From the NCBI RefSeq assembly GCF_025024155.1, contig NW_026251709.1, positions 124,001 to 188,000 on the forward strand: a stretch of 64,000 nucleotides of DNA, in the 5' to 3' direction. Below are positions 62,014-64,000 of the stretch, in pieces (within the stretch, counting starts at the first letter, position 1; the number at the start of each line of letters is the position of its first letter). Position numbers and translations under genes: made by a program. The notes beneath the pieces are model-generated. The model saw only the letters and a program-made list of their open reading frames with translations. It was not told where the DNA came from and did no database searches. The DNA comes from Gamsiella multidivaricata (lineage: Eukaryota; Mortierellomycota; Mortierellomycetes; Mortierellales; Mortierellaceae).

Positions 62014-63351
62014 ATGACTGACAATCCTTATCCCGTTGGAACAACAGTCTTCGCCAAATTGAAGGGCTACCCTTGGTGGCCAGCACGCGTAACGACTCTT
62101 GCAACTCTGACACACGCGCGATTGACACATGCTCCTCAACTGTAGGCACTCATCTTATATTCGTCGTCGGACGCGTTGCGCCCACTTAGATTGAAAGCGA
62201 CGAAGACTTGCCACTCAACGTCAGCAGCAAGAAGCCTAAGCAGAGACCTATCTGGCCTGTATTCTTCTTTGGTTCTTATGACTAGTAAGTAAAACGCAAA
62301 CAAAAGGAAAAGAACAAGCAGATCTGATAAGGACGCCATCGTCAAAGGAAGGATTCAGCAGCAGCAAGATAGGAGACATCGATACGAGCGATACAATTGA
62401 CATCCAGAGGCGGCAGCAGAGGACTTCGTACGATATCAGGATCATCATTAAAAGTCATTGCTGACGGCCAGATCCCGATGAATCTTGTGCAGGATCACTC
62501 CTCAGCATGGCGACTGGGCATGAGGCTGTCAAAATAATCCATGATAACCTACATTCCGCTGAGCTTTTCATCGAATCGTAGCAAATACCTTCATGTTGAG
62601 GTGGAGAACAATGGGCAGGGTAGCGGAATGCAACAGGGACGGGGGAGGGGTGGGATTTGGGATTGAAGTTTTCAGAGGCGCTCTCTTTCTTGTTTGTGCG
62701 ACAATGCGACGAGAATAAACAGGGAAAGGACTCATGATCATGCACTTTTTTTTTGAGTTTGGACTTTGGAGTCACTCTTATCAAATGGCATTTTACGCGA
62801 TGAGAACAAGATATTTCGATTTCATGGGTGTCCTGAGCTTGTGCGTCGCTACTTGATAGCCCCAAGCGCCACACTAACGCTTTCTTTCGCTCTTTATCAT
62901 ATTTTTTATAGCGGCTGGTTTGGCACATCGGAACTCAAGTCGTTTGATCCTGTCTCAGCCGAAAAAGCAAAATCGGCGCTAAAGAAAGGGAGTGGTTTGA
63001 GAACAGCCCTCAGTGAGGCACTAGACCCAAGCCTAATCGCACAAAGACCGGGATCCAATGCGGAGCTGGACCAATACAATGACGATGATGAATACGACCA
63101 GGAATCGGTCACTCCTGTGAAGAAAAAGGCATCCAAGGTCAAAGCGGCGCAGAAGGTTGAGACATCGGCGGCTGAGAAGAAAAGACGACCAAGCTCAACG
63201 GAGGATCAGGCAGCAAAGAGAAAGGTGTCCAAGAAAACCTCAATTGACGAAGACCATGGCGAACTTGACTCGCCCAAGGTAAAATGTCAAAACAGGCTGA
63301 AAGCGCCGCGGAGATGTATTGACGATTGCGAACTGTGCATTTATGGTACCT

Positions 63352-63387
<36 letters not shown>

Positions 63388-64000
63388 ATACAACGCTAGA
63401 AACGTGCCGGTCCCGCTAGCCGCATTCGTCTCGAATCAGATTTTAAGAGCGTAGACGATGATATCAGTATTGGCGACCCAAGTAACGGGCGCTCAAAGAA
63501 ATCGGAGGATGACGCCGCAGACTCTGATCTTCGCGCCAAGAAGAGGATGCGTAGTACGTTAATATAATGTGCTCTTGCAATTTTTACGATTCTGACAAGG
63601 GCAAGTGAAACTGAGTTTTAATACGCGATTGTATTCTGATCAACCTTGCGTAGGTGGTCAGCCTAGTGAAAGACTGCTGAAGTTGCGACACAAGCTGCAA
63701 AAACTCCTTCTAGTCGAGGGACTCTCTGACGAGGTGCTAATTCAGGTATATGTCTTGACAGACTGCTGCAAGTCTCGGTGCTTATACTGTAAAATTTTAA
63801 CGGCATCAACATGCTCTACGTCTAGAATCTGGACCGTGCAGATCCTATCATGGCGGAGGTGGAGGCATTTGATATTGATTTACAAATGCTCAAGGTACGC
63901 TGCTGCTCTGTTTGAGATGGTGTTTGATGGACGATATTTTGCAATTCACAAAGCGACTGACTGGGCTGCACTCTTTTACAGGACACGAAGGTCGGACGCT
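62014..64000 (+). CDS. PWWP-domain protein, LEDGF/HDGF-like, 3' end outside window
   Basis: Chromatin reader, incomplete at the right edge. Exons: 62014-62088, 62190-62284, 62912-63278, 63400-63553, 63654-63745, 63826-63894 and 63982 onward. The PWWP domain spans exons 1-3: VGTTVFAKLKGYPWWPARI, PIWPVFFFGSYDYGWF, with the join TA|C in Tyr and a 627-nt intron inside the domain. PWWP domains bind methylated H3K36 nucleosomes and DNA. Exons 3 and 4 are Lys/Glu/Ser rich with several NLS-like clusters (PVKKKASKVK, AAEKKRRPSS, RAKKRMR). Exons 5-7 hold a helical stretch LLKLRHKLQKLLLVEGL...NLDRADPIMAEVEAFDI that looks like the integrase-binding/TFIIS-N-like domain of LEDGF and HRP2. That last match is by pattern only. 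Confidence 0.85.

Overview
The window looks like nuclear DNA of a filamentous or early-diverging fungus. Nearly every gene is broken by short introns (about 50-130 nt) with GT...AG ends and CTAAC-type branch sites. The set of genes (TFIIIC tau138, a YGR210C-type GTPase, Atp23, an arginine-type carbamoyl-phosphate synthase with a mitochondrial leader, eEF1B-gamma) is fungal or general eukaryotic. An NAD-dependent L-lactate dehydrogenase, a ROCK-type kinase, a Pirh2-like ubiquitin ligase and several F-box/LRR genes point to Mucoromycota, most likely Mortierellomycotina. That placement is inference from gene content. Exon borders were set by hand from splice signals, and each joined reading frame was checked for phase.

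Layout. 1-6.5 kb: the end of a GNAT acetyltransferase, a C2-domain protein of Inn1/Fic1 layout and an Snc1-like R-SNARE whose start codon appears to be split by an intron. 6.5-17.1 kb: the nine-exon gene for TFIIIC subunit tau138, diverging from a ten-exon YchF/YGR210C-type GTPase, which converges on L-lactate dehydrogenase. 18-30.2 kb: a 14-exon Rho-kinase (ROCK) homologue with HR1 and C1 modules inside a split PH domain, an unrecognised nuclear-type protein, eEF1B-gamma and a flavin monooxygenase, all on the minus strand.

30.7-38.4 kb: a decayed F-box/LRR pseudogene, a tRNA-Asn(GTT) gene and a complete Ty3/Gypsy-type LTR retrotransposon. The element has two apparently identical 404-bp LTRs and one intact 1747-residue Gag-Pol frame. 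Its target duplication lies 16-19 bp upstream of the tRNA, the position that Ty3 uses through TFIIIB.

39-64 kb: a mitochondrial PPR protein, Atp23, a carboxymuconolactone decarboxylase-like protein, two F-box/LRR proteins, a secreted berberine-bridge-type oxidase, an oxysterol-binding protein, carbamoyl-phosphate synthase, an RCHY1-like RING ligase and the start of a PWWP protein with an LEDGF-like C-terminal helical region that runs off the right edge.

I see no operon-like system or defence island. The most unusual items are the tRNA-targeted retroelement, the ROCK domain arrangement and stop-free intron, the split start codon in the SNARE gene, and a GC-AG intron in the tau138 gene. Non-coding stretches are rich in microsatellites, homopolymers and short G-rich tandem repeats.
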